Shown here: positions 18,092 to 26,093 of the stretch, piece by piece
How the letters are laid out: each line of letters starts with the position of its first letter
Numbering within the stretch: the first letter of the stretch is position 1
Source: Duganella sp. OV510
GTDB lineage: Bacteria > Pseudomonadota > Gammaproteobacteria > Burkholderiales > Burkholderiaceae_D
NCBI RefSeq assembly: GCF_900100205.1
Contig: NZ_FNEQ01000011.1
Coordinates: 186,001-250,000 of the forward strand
DNA: 64,000 nucleotides
Direction of reading: 5' to 3'
Position numbers and translations under genes: made by a program
The notes under the pieces: model-generated
What the model saw: the letters and a program-made list of their open reading frames with translations, nothing else
What the model was told of the DNA's origin: nothing
Databases searched by the model: none

Positions 18092-18577
18092 TTAGAGGGG
18101 CTGGAAGACGCCGGCGGCTTTGTTTTTCTGGACGTTGTCCCAGGCGAAGATTTTGCCGTTCATGGCGACGTAGACGCCAGCCGGCAGGGTTTGCGCCACG
18201 CCGGTGGCGAAGCCGAGGTTGAACAGCGCGTCGGAGTTGGCGATTTCGTAGGGAATCATGGCGCCGGTCAACACGATGGTCTTGCCCAGGCTGGCCGGGC
18301 CGAGCACTTGCGCGGTCTGCGGCATGGTGTCGGTGCCGTGGATGATGACGATGGCTTTCTCGGCCGCCGCCTGGCACGAGGCCAGGATACGCTCACGGTC
18401 GGCATCCACCATGTCCAGCGAATCCATTAGCGGTAATTGCTCCAGCGCGACGTCGATGGTCAGGCGGCAACGTTTCAGCAGGTCGGGCACGTGGCTGTCG
18501 GCAAATCCTAGGGTGCCGTTGAGTTCGTTGTAGTGTTTGTCGAAGGTGCCGCCGGTGGCCAGGATGCGCAGGGTCAT
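18092..18577 (-). CDS. Short asparaginase-domain protein
   Basis: A 161-residue protein matching only the N-terminal domain of L-asparaginases, which are normally about 330 residues. It has the nucleophile motif ILATGGTFDK and the second catalytic motif IIHGTDTM, plus TIVLTGAM. The C-terminal domain that completes the classical dimer interface is absent, and the frame ends cleanly at TAA with no continuation downstream. Short forms of this kind occur in other proteobacteria, so it is probably a genuine single-domain protein rather than a truncation. Activity and substrate are uncertain. Confidence 0.8.
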   Translation of the reverse strand: MTLRILATGGTFDKHYNELNGTLGFADSHVPDLLKRCRLTIDVALEQLPLMDSLDMVDADRERILASCQAAAEKAIVIIHGTDTMPQTAQVLGPASLGKTIVLTGAMIPYEIANSDALFNLGFATGVAQTLPAGVYVAMNGKIFAWDNVQKNKAAGVFQPL

Positions 18578-18683
18578 GATAAAAATCCAAGCTAACTAAA
18601 AGATCCGCATCATAACCTAAACATTGGGACTGGAAACTTGGGCCGACTATGTCTACACTGGTTTCTTTGTTCGTTGGCAGACT

Positions 18684-19442
18684 ATGAAGGCGCTCGCTCC
18701 CGGCACTGTTATTTTCCACCGCCACCGTGGCTATGGCGTGATCACGACGGTCAATCTGTTGACCGGCTGGATCTCCGCCCGCTTCGGCAATGAGTCGCGC
18801 ACGCTCGACTTGAACCTGTCCACCGACGAGGTGCAGTTCGCCGACGGCGAGGCCATCCTGTTCCGCCGCGCGCCGCCCGACCGCATGCCGCATGCCCGCC
18901 TGATGGCGATGGTGCGGGCACTGCACCAGGCCGGCTATCAGAAGCTTTACCTGTATTCCTGGCCCAAGCCGTCCGGCCTGCACTGGCGCTGGCATCTGTT
19001 CACCGGCCAGCGCGACTGGATGCAGCGCTCCTGGCGCGAGGGCTGGTATGGCTCGGGCGCCGATTACAACAGCAATCCGGTCATGGGCTGGGGCGATACA
19101 CCCGGCGCCACCACCGAGGAGCTGATCCACGCGCTGGCCAAGTTCGATCCGCAGGGCCTGGCGCAGGCGCTGGGCCGCGACGAGGATCACAGCGCCTGGT
19201 TCGCCAGCGTCTGCGACGCGCTGCTGCCCGGCTATATGTACAGCCTCGACATGCAGCGCCCGGATGGCGGGCCGCTGATCGATATGCCGCCTGTCCCGGT
19301 GATCGCGGTGCGCGCGACGCTGCCGCCCTACGCCGGTCCGGACATCACCTGGCCGCCCGGCTGGGCCGGCCTGTGGAGCAAGGTGCATGTGATGCCGGCG
19401 CCGCGCATCAATCTCACCGGCGAGCGTAGCCTGGATTATTGA
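18684..19442 (+). CDS. Hypothetical protein
   Basis: A 252-residue protein from the ATG at 18684 (MKALAPGTVIFHRHRGYGVI); a TTG 20 codons upstream is an alternative. The first 45 residues resemble a small beta-barrel of the CarD/KOW type (GTVIFHRHRGYGVITTV). The rest is rich in Trp and Tyr (WHLFTGQRDWMQRSWREGWYG) and matches no family recognised here. It is cytoplasmic by sequence, with no signal or membrane segment. Its 3' end overlaps the convergent dehydrogenase gene by 29 bases. Confidence 0.65.
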   Translation: MKALAPGTVIFHRHRGYGVITTVNLLTGWISARFGNESRTLDLNLSTDEVQFADGEAILFRRAPPDRMPHARLMAMVRALHQAGYQKLYLYSWPKPSGLHWRWHLFTGQRDWMQRSWREGWYGSGADYNSNPVMGWGDTPGATTEELIHALAKFDPQGLAQALGRDEDHSAWFASVCDALLPGYMYSLDMQRPDGGPLIDMPPVPVIAVRATLPPYAGPDITWPPGWAGLWSKVHVMPAPRINLTGERSLDY

Positions 19443-20403
19443 TGTTGCTGGGCTCGCCGTTGGCAAAGTTCACCACGTTCTGGAAGGCGTGCTGGAAGTA
19501 CAACTCGTAGCTGTCCTGCTCGACGTAGCCCAGGTGTGGCGTCGCCAGCACCGTGGGAATACGCAACAGCGGGGAATCGGCCGCCAGCGGCTCCGACGTG
19601 AACACGTCCAGCGCTGCATAGCCCGGCCGGCCTTTCTGCAGCGCCTGCTCCAGCGCGTTGTCCGCCACCAGCTCGGCACGACTGGTGTTGACGAATAGCG
19701 CGTCCGGCCGCATGCGCGCCAGATCGTCAGCAGTGACAATCCCGCGCGTGGCCTCGTTCAGCCGCAGATGCAGGCTGAGCACATGCGCTTGCCCGAAGAA
19801 AGCCGCGCGCGATTCTGCCGCGTGGTAACCATCCGCCAGCGCCTGCTCGCGGCTGGCGTCGCTGCCCCAGACCACCACCTGCATGCCGAAGGCGCGGCCG
19901 TAGCCTGCGACCGTCTGGCCGATCTTGCCGTAGCCCCAGATGCCCAGCGTGCGGCCCTTCAGCGCGAAGCCCAGCCCGTTCAGTTCTGGATTGATCGAGG
20001 CGGTCTGCCACAGCCCGTCCTTCAGGTTATTCGCGTACGGCACGATCTTGCGGGACGCCGCCATGACCAGCGCCCAGGTCAGCTCGGCCGGGGCGGTCGG
20101 CGAACCGACGCCTTCGGCAATGGCGATGCCCAGTTCGGTCGCGGCCGCCACGTCGATGTGGCCGGAGAGCCGGCCGGTCTGCGAAATCAGTTTTAAGTTC
20201 GGCAATTTGGCCAGCAGGGCGCGGTTGAATGCCGTGCGTTCGCGGATCAGCACCAGGGCATCATAAGGCGCCAGCCTGATCGCCAGCTGGCCGAGGCCGC
20301 GTGTTGTGCTATTGAATACTTTTACTTCGTGGCCAGCCAACAACTCATAGCATTTCAGGCGCTGAGTTGCATTTTGGTAATCATCGAGAATTGCGATTTT
20401 CAT
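19414..20403 (-). CDS. D-2-hydroxyacid dehydrogenase family protein
   Basis: A 329-residue NAD(P)-dependent oxidoreductase of the D-isomer 2-hydroxyacid dehydrogenase family. The Rossmann motif is GIWGYGKIGQTVAGYGRAFG. Catalytic landmarks are VNTSRAELVADNAL (the usual Arg), DVFTSEPL (Glu) and ATPHLGYV (His). The N-terminus MKIAILDDYQNA is typical of the DUF-like subgroup often annotated near phosphoglycerate dehydrogenases. The substrate is not determined. It faces the hypothetical gene at 18684 tail-to-tail. Confidence 0.88.
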   Translation of the reverse strand: MKIAILDDYQNATQRLKCYELLAGHEVKVFNSTTRGLGQLAIRLAPYDALVLIRERTAFNRALLAKLPNLKLISQTGRLSGHIDVAAATELGIAIAEGVGSPTAPAELTWALVMAASRKIVPYANNLKDGLWQTASINPELNGLGFALKGRTLGIWGYGKIGQTVAGYGRAFGMQVVVWGSDASREQALADGYHAAESRAAFFGQAHVLSLHLRLNEATRGIVTADDLARMRPDALFVNTSRAELVADNALEQALQKGRPGYAALDVFTSEPLAADSPLLRIPTVLATPHLGYVEQDSYELYFQHAFQNVVNFANGEPSNINNPGYARR

Positions 20404-20685
20404 GAAAGATGAACGATGTTTTAAGAAATTTCGTAGGGAAATAACATGATGAGAGCTTAGTCGAATAGCCTACTACTTTACTCGACTAATTCTCCTACAT
20501 TTTTGTATGGAACGCTTATGGTGGGGTGTACAATCGGCCGACAAATCAGCGCCCGCCGACCAGATCCGGGCCTGCGCCACGACCGCCGTAACGACCGCCG
20601 ACCCATTTCGAATGGACCTCTGAGCGACTAGCCATAAGCTGACGACGATCTGCCGCCACCGAATTCTTTATTAATTGGAGGTACC

Positions 20686-22551
20686 ATGAATCAGCCCTTG
20701 ATGGGTGGCGTTGCACCATTGAACGCCCCAGCTTACATCAAACAGCAAAAGCTCATCAATTGGGTGGCGGAAATCGCCGCCCTGACCAAGCCGGACCGTA
20801 TCTACTGGTGCGACGGCTCGCAGGAAGAGTACGACCGCCTGTGCGCGGAAATGGTTGCCGCCGGCACCATGAAAAAGCTGAACCAGGAAAAGCGTCCGAA
20901 TTCCTACCTGGCCTGCTCGGACCCGACCGACGTGGCCCGCGTTGAAGACCGCACTTTCATCTGCTCCAAAACCAGGGAAGAAGCCGGCCCGACCAACAAC
21001 TGGATGGACCCGGCCGACATGCGCGCCACGCTGCATCCGCTGTTCGACGGCTGTATGACCGGCCGCACCATGTATGTGGTGCCGTTCTCGATGGGCCCGC
21101 TGGGCTCGCCGATCGCCCACATCGGCGTGGAACTGTCGGACTCGCCCTACGTGGCAGTCAATATGCGCACCATGACCCGCATGGGCAAGGCCGTCTACGA
21201 CGTGCTGGGCACCGATGGCGAGTTCGTGCCATGCGTGCACACCGTCGGCGCGCCGCTGAAAGCCGGCCAGAAGGATGTGGCATGGCCATGCAACGCCACC
21301 AAGTACATCGTCCACTATCCGGACACCCGCGAAATCTGGTCCTTCGGTTCCGGCTACGGCGGCAACGCGCTGCTGGGCAAGAAGTGCTTCGCGCTGCGCA
21401 TCGCTTCCAACATGGGACACCAGGATGCGCAAAATGGTGGCGCCGGCTGGCTGGCCGAACACATGCTGATCCTCGGCGTAGAATCGCCGGAAGGCAAGAA
21501 GCACTATATCGCTGCCGCCTTCCCGTCGGCTTGTGGCAAGACCAACTTCGCCATGCTGATCCCGCCGGAAAGCTTCAAGGGCTGGAAGATCACCACCATC
21601 GGCGACGACATCGCCTGGATCAAGCCGGGCGCCGATGGCAAGCTGTACGCGATCAACCCGGAAGCCGGCTATTTCGGCGTGGCCCCTGGCACCAACGAAA
21701 AGACCAACTACAACTGCATGGCCTCGCTGCGCGAGAACGCCATCTTCACCAACGTCGCGCTGACCGATGACGGCGATGTCTGGTGGGAAGGCCTGAGCAA
21801 GCCGGCGCCGCAGCACCTGATCGACTGGCAAGGCAACGACTGGACGCCGGAATCGGCCTGCAAGGCCGCGCATCCGAACGCCCGCTTCACCGTGCCTGCC
21901 ACGCAGAACCCGGTGATCGACCCGGCCTGGGACGATCCGGCCGGCGTGCCGATCTCGGCCTTCATCTTCGGCGGCCGCCGTTCGACCACCGTGCCGCTGG
22001 TGACCGAAGCGCGCAACTGGGTGGAAGGCGTGTACATGGCTGCCACCATGGGCTCGGAAACCACTGCGGCCGCTGCCGGCCAGATGGGCATCGTGCGCCG
22101 CGACCCGTTCGCCATGCTGCCGTTCATCGGCTACAACATGAGCGACTACTTCCAGCACTGGCTGAACCTGGGCGAGAAAGTTGGCAAGATCGACGGCGCC
22201 ACGCTGCCGAAAATCTTCTGCGTCAACTGGTTCCGCACCGACGACCAGGGCCACTTTGTCTGGCCGGGCTTCGGCGACAATATGCGCGTGCTGAAGTGGA
22301 TGCTGGAGCGTATCGAAGGCGAAGCTGGCGGCATCGAAAACATCTTCGGCACCACGCCGCGCTTTGGCGACCTGAAGTGGGACGGCATTCCGTTCTCGCC
22401 GGAAGAGTTCGAAACCATCACCTCGATCGACAAGGATGCGTGGCGCGAAGAACTGAAGCTGCATGAAGAACTGTTCACCAAGCTCGCCTACCACCTGCCG
22501 GAAGAACTCAAGGCAGTGAAAGCCGACCTGGAAAAACGCCTGGCACGCTAA
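20686..22551 (+). CDS. pckG: Phosphoenolpyruvate carboxykinase (GTP)
   Basis: A 621-residue GTP-dependent PEPCK that converts oxaloacetate and GTP to PEP, CO2 and GDP, the entry step of gluconeogenesis. The length fits the GTP family. The P-loop is FPSACGKTNF (kinase-1a). Other matches are the metal/substrate region TIGDDIAWIKPG, FIFGGRRSTTVPLV, and NWFRTDDQGHFVWPGFGDN. A GGAGG ribosome-binding site lies a few bases before the ATG. The 280-bp upstream gap has a possible -10 (TACAAT at 20529) but no well-spaced -35. A long palindrome with a T tract follows the stop. Confidence 0.96.
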   Translation: MNQPLMGGVAPLNAPAYIKQQKLINWVAEIAALTKPDRIYWCDGSQEEYDRLCAEMVAAGTMKKLNQEKRPNSYLACSDPTDVARVEDRTFICSKTREEAGPTNNWMDPADMRATLHPLFDGCMTGRTMYVVPFSMGPLGSPIAHIGVELSDSPYVAVNMRTMTRMGKAVYDVLGTDGEFVPCVHTVGAPLKAGQKDVAWPCNATKYIVHYPDTREIWSFGSGYGGNALLGKKCFALRIASNMGHQDAQNGGAGWLAEHMLILGVESPEGKKHYIAAAFPSACGKTNFAMLIPPESFKGWKITTIGDDIAWIKPGADGKLYAINPEAGYFGVAPGTNEKTNYNCMASLRENAIFTNVALTDDGDVWWEGLSKPAPQHLIDWQGNDWTPESACKAAHPNARFTVPATQNPVIDPAWDDPAGVPISAFIFGGRRSTTVPLVTEARNWVEGVYMAATMGSETTAAAAGQMGIVRRDPFAMLPFIGYNMSDYFQHWLNLGEKVGKIDGATLPKIFCVNWFRTDDQGHFVWPGFGDNMRVLKWMLERIEGEAGGIENIFGTTPRFGDLKWDGIPFSPEEFETITSIDKDAWREELKLHEELFTKLAYHLPEELKAVKADLEKRLAR

Positions 22552-22560
22552 GCTGAAGTC

Positions 22561-22620
22561 GGGGCCAGAGCCGACATTCGGACATTTGTCCGAATGTCGG
22601 CTCTGGCCCCGAACTTTTTT
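22561..22620 (+). terminator. Long perfect palindrome acting as terminator after pckG
   Basis: A 50-bp palindrome with 24-base perfect arms (GGGGCCAGAGCCGACATTCG outward) and a 2-base centre, followed by GAACTTTTTT. It resembles the GGGGTCAG palindromes in design (GGGG ends, post-gene location) but not in arm sequence. The T run makes it a plausible pckG terminator. Confidence 0.7.
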
Positions 22621-22627
22621 CTTGCTA

Positions 22628-22647
22628 TTTCGCACGGGTGTGCTAAA
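22628..22647. promoter_or_regulatory. Operator of the TetR regulator (autoregulatory site)
   Basis: TTTCGCACGGGTGTGCTAAA is an imperfect 20-bp palindrome ending 9 bases before the tetR start codon. It matches the palindrome at 23297 in 16 of 20 positions, including both outer arms. Confidence 0.7.
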
Positions 22648-22656
22648 GTTCCGCCT

Positions 22657-23274
22657 ATGGATACTCTGACCGCAAAAAGCGAAGCGACTTATGCCGCCAT
22701 TCTGGATGCCGCCCTCGACATGGCAGCCATCGAGGGCATTGGCAAGCTGTCGCTGGGCGAGCTGGCCAAGCGTACCGGCATCAGCAAGAGCGGGGTGTTT
22801 TCGCGCGTCGGCTCGCTGGAGGCCTTGCAGGCCGCCGTGCTGGATGAGTATGACCGCCGCTTTGGCGAGGAAATCTTCCTGCCGTCGCTGCAACTGCCCA
22901 AGGGCTTGCCGCGCCTGATCGCCCAGGTCCATGCCTGGTCATTGCGCGTCGCTGACGAGGGCTTGCGCAATTCGTGCCTGTACAGCGCTGGCGCGTTCGA
23001 GTTCGACGACCAGCAAGGCCCGCTGCGCGACCGTCTGCAGCAAGGCGCGGAAGCCTGGCGCGCCTCGCTGCGCAAAACCATCCTGCAGGCGGTGGAGCTG
23101 GGCCAGCTGCGTCCCGACACCGATGCCGGGCAGCTGGTCTATGAGATCTACAGTCTGATCGTCGGCCTGATCCACGACACCCGTTTCCTGCGCGATGAAC
23201 ACGCGCGCCGCCACATGCAGCGCGCCTTCAGCCGTCTGATATCGACCTACAAGAGCTTTAACGACCTGGAATAA
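22657..23274 (+). CDS. TetR/AcrR family transcriptional regulator
   Basis: A 205-residue repressor from the ATG at 22657 (MDTLTAKSEATYAAIL); an in-frame start at 22594 would read through the upstream palindrome. The DNA-binding helix-turn-helix is LSLGELAKRTGISKSGVFSRVGSLEAL. The C-terminal ligand domain contains YEIYSLIVGLIHDTRFLRD. Two near-identical palindromes, one just upstream of this gene and one upstream of the small gene after it, are its likely operators. The effector is unknown. Confidence 0.9.
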   Translation: MDTLTAKSEATYAAILDAALDMAAIEGIGKLSLGELAKRTGISKSGVFSRVGSLEALQAAVLDEYDRRFGEEIFLPSLQLPKGLPRLIAQVHAWSLRVADEGLRNSCLYSAGAFEFDDQQGPLRDRLQQGAEAWRASLRKTILQAVELGQLRPDTDAGQLVYEIYSLIVGLIHDTRFLRDEHARRHMQRAFSRLISTYKSFNDLE

Positions 23275-23296
23275 ACCACGCCTTTTTTTATATTAA

Positions 23297-23316
23297 TTTC
23301 GCACACATGTGCGAAA
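23297..23316. promoter_or_regulatory. Second TetR operator, upstream of a 36-residue peptide gene
   Basis: TTTCGCACACATGTGCGAAA has perfect 9-base arms. It lies 22 bases after the tetR stop and 13 bases before the small-gene start codon, and shares arms and spacing with the site at 22628. Confidence 0.75.
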
Positions 23317-23329
23317 ACTGGAGCCAATG

Positions 23330-23440
23330 ATGAAAACCATTGTATTTCTGCTGTTGCTGCTTGCTTACCTGCTATGTCGGCCATTCAGCCGCACTTTGCG
23401 GTCACTGCCAAACAACAATGACGATTTTATGCTGTTTTGA
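23330..23440 (+). CDS. Small membrane peptide, probable TetR target
   Basis: A 36-residue frame starting with the second ATG of ATGATG; a GGAG lies 6 bases before it. It has a hydrophobic N-terminus (KTIVFLLLLLAYLLC), then a basic stretch (RPFSRTLRSL), and ends acidic-aromatic (NNNDDFMLF). This is a plausible single-pass membrane peptide. It is not a recognised family. It follows tetR directly and has a matching operator in front, which argues that it is real. A 5' remnant of a longer gene is the alternative. Confidence 0.55.
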   Translation: MKTIVFLLLLLAYLLCRPFSRTLRSLPNNNDDFMLF

Positions 23441-23468
23441 CGCTGCATTTTTGATTACACTCGCTGGC

Positions 23469-24470
23469 ATGAACATAAGTAACGACGAGAATCCGAGTCT
23501 GCTTGCACGCATCGCGCAGACCAAACGCCCAGACCTGGTGGTCACCATTGGTTATGGTGATGAATTACCTGTATTCCGCCACGCGCGCGCGTTGTGGCAG
23601 TTTTATATGTGTCATTTCCCCGGCATCGAAGTGATCTTCGTGCGCTGGTCGGACAAGCTGAAACGCGGCGAAGTGATGTCCGACGGCCACGACCTGCTGG
23701 TCGGCATCGGCGACGGCTTCCAGGGCGAGGCTGGCTACAACAACAGCGGTGTGTGGTCGCAATCGGAAAACGCGCGCTGGATTTACCGTCAGGTGCTGGT
23801 GCAGGATTACCTGCTGCGCACGCGCGACAAACCGTTCTTCCTGTACCAGACCACGATTACCTCGGTGGTGGATTTTCGCGGCCTGTGCACGGTGCTCGAT
23901 CATCTCGCGCCGGTTAATTGTTTCGCCGGCCCGCTGGGCCGCCTGACCGCCCCCGAAGTGTTCAATGGCCTGACGTTCGTCAGCGGCGCCAGTGCACTGA
24001 TGTCTCGCGACGTACTGCTGCGCATGCGCGAACGCTACGATCCTCATCACCCCTTTGCTACCGTGCCGAACGATATCTGGCAGGCAGCGGTCCTGGATGA
24101 CGTGCCGCGCCAGGCGCTGCCGACCTTTAACTTCCTCAAGCCGCGCGCCCCGCGTGCCGATGGTGCTTATCTTTATCAGACCGCGCAGTGGCTGGTGCGA
24201 GAGGGGCACTACCATTTCCGCATCAAAACGGTGGCGCCGGAAGATGCCGCCGCGCGGCGCGAGGATATCGACCCGTGGATCATGTTGCGCCTGATGGAGG
24301 CAGTGCTCGATAGCGAGCATCTGCCGCAAGCCACGCTGGCCCTGGTAGACAAGGTGCAGCGGCTGGCCGATGGCGGCGCAGGCCAGCCTGTCGCGCCGCG
24401 TCGTGCGGGACCGTTGCACACCGGTCCGCGCGATTTTGCGATGAACGATAACGAAATCGCCTACCCCTGA
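23469..24470 (+). CDS. Hypothetical protein, possibly fringe-like glycosyltransferase
   Basis: A 333-residue protein from the ATG at 23469 (MNISNDENPSLLARIAQ). An upstream in-frame start would overlap the small peptide gene. There is no signal or membrane segment. LVVTIGYGDELPVFRHARALW and GIEVIFVRWSDKLKRGE suggest a Rossmann-like nucleotide-sugar fold. The segment GLTFVSGASALMSRDVLLRM resembles the acceptor-side motif of fringe-type glycosyltransferases. No DxD motif is certain. Function is unassigned; the suggestion rests on weak motif similarity. Confidence 0.6.
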   Translation: MNISNDENPSLLARIAQTKRPDLVVTIGYGDELPVFRHARALWQFYMCHFPGIEVIFVRWSDKLKRGEVMSDGHDLLVGIGDGFQGEAGYNNSGVWSQSENARWIYRQVLVQDYLLRTRDKPFFLYQTTITSVVDFRGLCTVLDHLAPVNCFAGPLGRLTAPEVFNGLTFVSGASALMSRDVLLRMRERYDPHHPFATVPNDIWQAAVLDDVPRQALPTFNFLKPRAPRADGAYLYQTAQWLVREGHYHFRIKTVAPEDAAARREDIDPWIMLRLMEAVLDSEHLPQATLALVDKVQRLADGGAGQPVAPRRAGPLHTGPRDFAMNDNEIAYP

Positions 24471-24471
24471 T

Positions 24472-25905
24472 TCAGCGGTATTGCGCCGCTTCGCCGAGGA
24501 TGGCTTTCGGCTCCAGGTAGGCTTCCAGCCCGTATGGACCGAATTCGCGGCCGATGCCGGACTGCTTGAAGCCGCCGAACGGCGCGATCAGATCGTCGTG
24601 GATGCCGTTGATGTGCACCCGGCCAGCCACCAGCTGATCCGCCACGCGGCTGGCGCGCGCCAGGTCGGTGGAGCTGACATAGGCTTGCAGGCCATAGGGC
24701 GTATCGTTGGCGATGGCGATCGCTTCCTCTTCCGTTTCGTAGCTCATGATGGACAGCACCGGGCCGAAGATCTCTTCCCTGGCAATGGTCATCGCAGGCG
24801 TCACGCCGGCAAACACGGTCGGCTTGATGAAGTAGCCAGCCTCCAGTCCCTGCGGCTTGCCCAGGCCACCGGTGACCAGTTCCGCCCCTTCTTCAATGCC
24901 GATGGCGATGTAACGCTGCACGCGCTCATACTGCTTGTGCGTGACGACAGGCCCGAGCGACACCGCCGCCTGCTGCGGATCGCCCACCACCACCGCTTCC
25001 GCCGCCGTCTTGGCCAGTGCCTTCACTTCGTCGAGACGATGCGCCGGCACCAGCAAGCGCGTGCCAGCAATGCAGGCCTGGCCGTTGTTCATATAGCAGG
25101 CTGCCACCGCAGTCGGGATAGCCCTGGCAAAATCGGCGTCGTCGAGGATCACGTTGGCGCTCTTGCCGCCCAGTTCCAGCGTGACGCGCTTCATGGTGTC
25201 GACGCCGAGGCGGGCGATCTGTTTGCCTACCGGCGTCGATCCGGTGAAGGAAATCTTGGTGATGTCCGGGTGCGTGCTCAGTTCCGCGCCGACCACGTCG
25301 CCACGGCCGTTGACGATGTTGACCACGCCCGACGGCAGCGCGGCCGCGTGGAAGGCTTCGGTCAGGATCTGGTTCTGGCGCGCGCTCAATTCGCTCGGCT
25401 TGACCACCACCGTGCAGCCGGCCGCGATCGCCGTCGCGACTTTATTCGCCACGAACCACGCGCTGGAATTCCACGGCGTGATGATGCCGACCACACCCAC
25501 CGGTTCCAGCTTGACCCTGGCGGTGTTGACGGTTTTTTCGAAGGCATGATCGTCCATCACCTTTTTCACGTCGAGGAACATGTTAGCGGTGTAGCGCGAG
25601 CGGGCCATGCTGGTGTTGAGCGGGCCGCCGTATTCCTCCACCAGCGCAGCGGCGGCTTCGTCTGCGCGTGCCAGCACCGCGTCGTGCAGGCGTTGCAGCA
25701 TAGCGCCGCGTTCCGCCTTGCCGGTGCGCGCGAAGGCCGGGAAGGCCGCCCTGGCGGCGGCGATGGCGCGGCGCGTGTCTTCGGCGTCGCCCAGCCGCAC
25801 CTGGCCGGCCAGCTGGCCAGTGGTCGGATTGACAAGGTCAAACATCTCGGCGCCGTGCGGCGTGACGAACTGGCCGTTGATGTAGATTTGATCGATGAGG
25901 TACAT
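24472..25905 (-). CDS. NAD(P)-dependent aldehyde dehydrogenase
   Basis: A 477-residue aldehyde dehydrogenase that oxidises an aldehyde to its acid. The ATG at 25905 gives the family start MYLIDQIYINGQFV; a longer in-frame start at 25935 adds ten unlikely residues. Motifs: ITPWNSSAW (cofactor site), FTGSTPVGK, VTLELGGKSANVI (general-base Glu), NNGQACIAGTRLLV (nucleophile Cys), and EEIFGPVLSIM. The substrate is not determined. It is divergent from the DUF885 gene across a 188-bp gap in which no clear promoter was seen. Confidence 0.92.
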   Translation of the reverse strand: MYLIDQIYINGQFVTPHGAEMFDLVNPTTGQLAGQVRLGDAEDTRRAIAAARAAFPAFARTGKAERGAMLQRLHDAVLARADEAAAALVEEYGGPLNTSMARSRYTANMFLDVKKVMDDHAFEKTVNTARVKLEPVGVVGIITPWNSSAWFVANKVATAIAAGCTVVVKPSELSARQNQILTEAFHAAALPSGVVNIVNGRGDVVGAELSTHPDITKISFTGSTPVGKQIARLGVDTMKRVTLELGGKSANVILDDADFARAIPTAVAACYMNNGQACIAGTRLLVPAHRLDEVKALAKTAAEAVVVGDPQQAAVSLGPVVTHKQYERVQRYIAIGIEEGAELVTGGLGKPQGLEAGYFIKPTVFAGVTPAMTIAREEIFGPVLSIMSYETEEEAIAIANDTPYGLQAYVSSTDLARASRVADQLVAGRVHINGIHDDLIAPFGGFKQSGIGREFGPYGLEAYLEPKAILGEAAQYR

Positions 25906-26093
25906 GATGGCTCCATGGCAGGTTGATGGAGCCATTCTAGAAATCGCCGCGCCGGCGCATCAGTGGGTTTTCTGCCGTATGGTTGCCTGATTCTGCATTC
26001 CACGCCGGGGTTTTGGCATTTCGTCACAATTGCCGTGCTTCTTGCTCAGGGCAGGGCTACAGTACAGGCTCACCCTCTTTACCTTAGGCCGAC

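Noticed and set aside
20503..20534. TTGTAT...TACAAT promoter before pckG
   Set aside because: The spacer is 20 bases, too long for a confident call.
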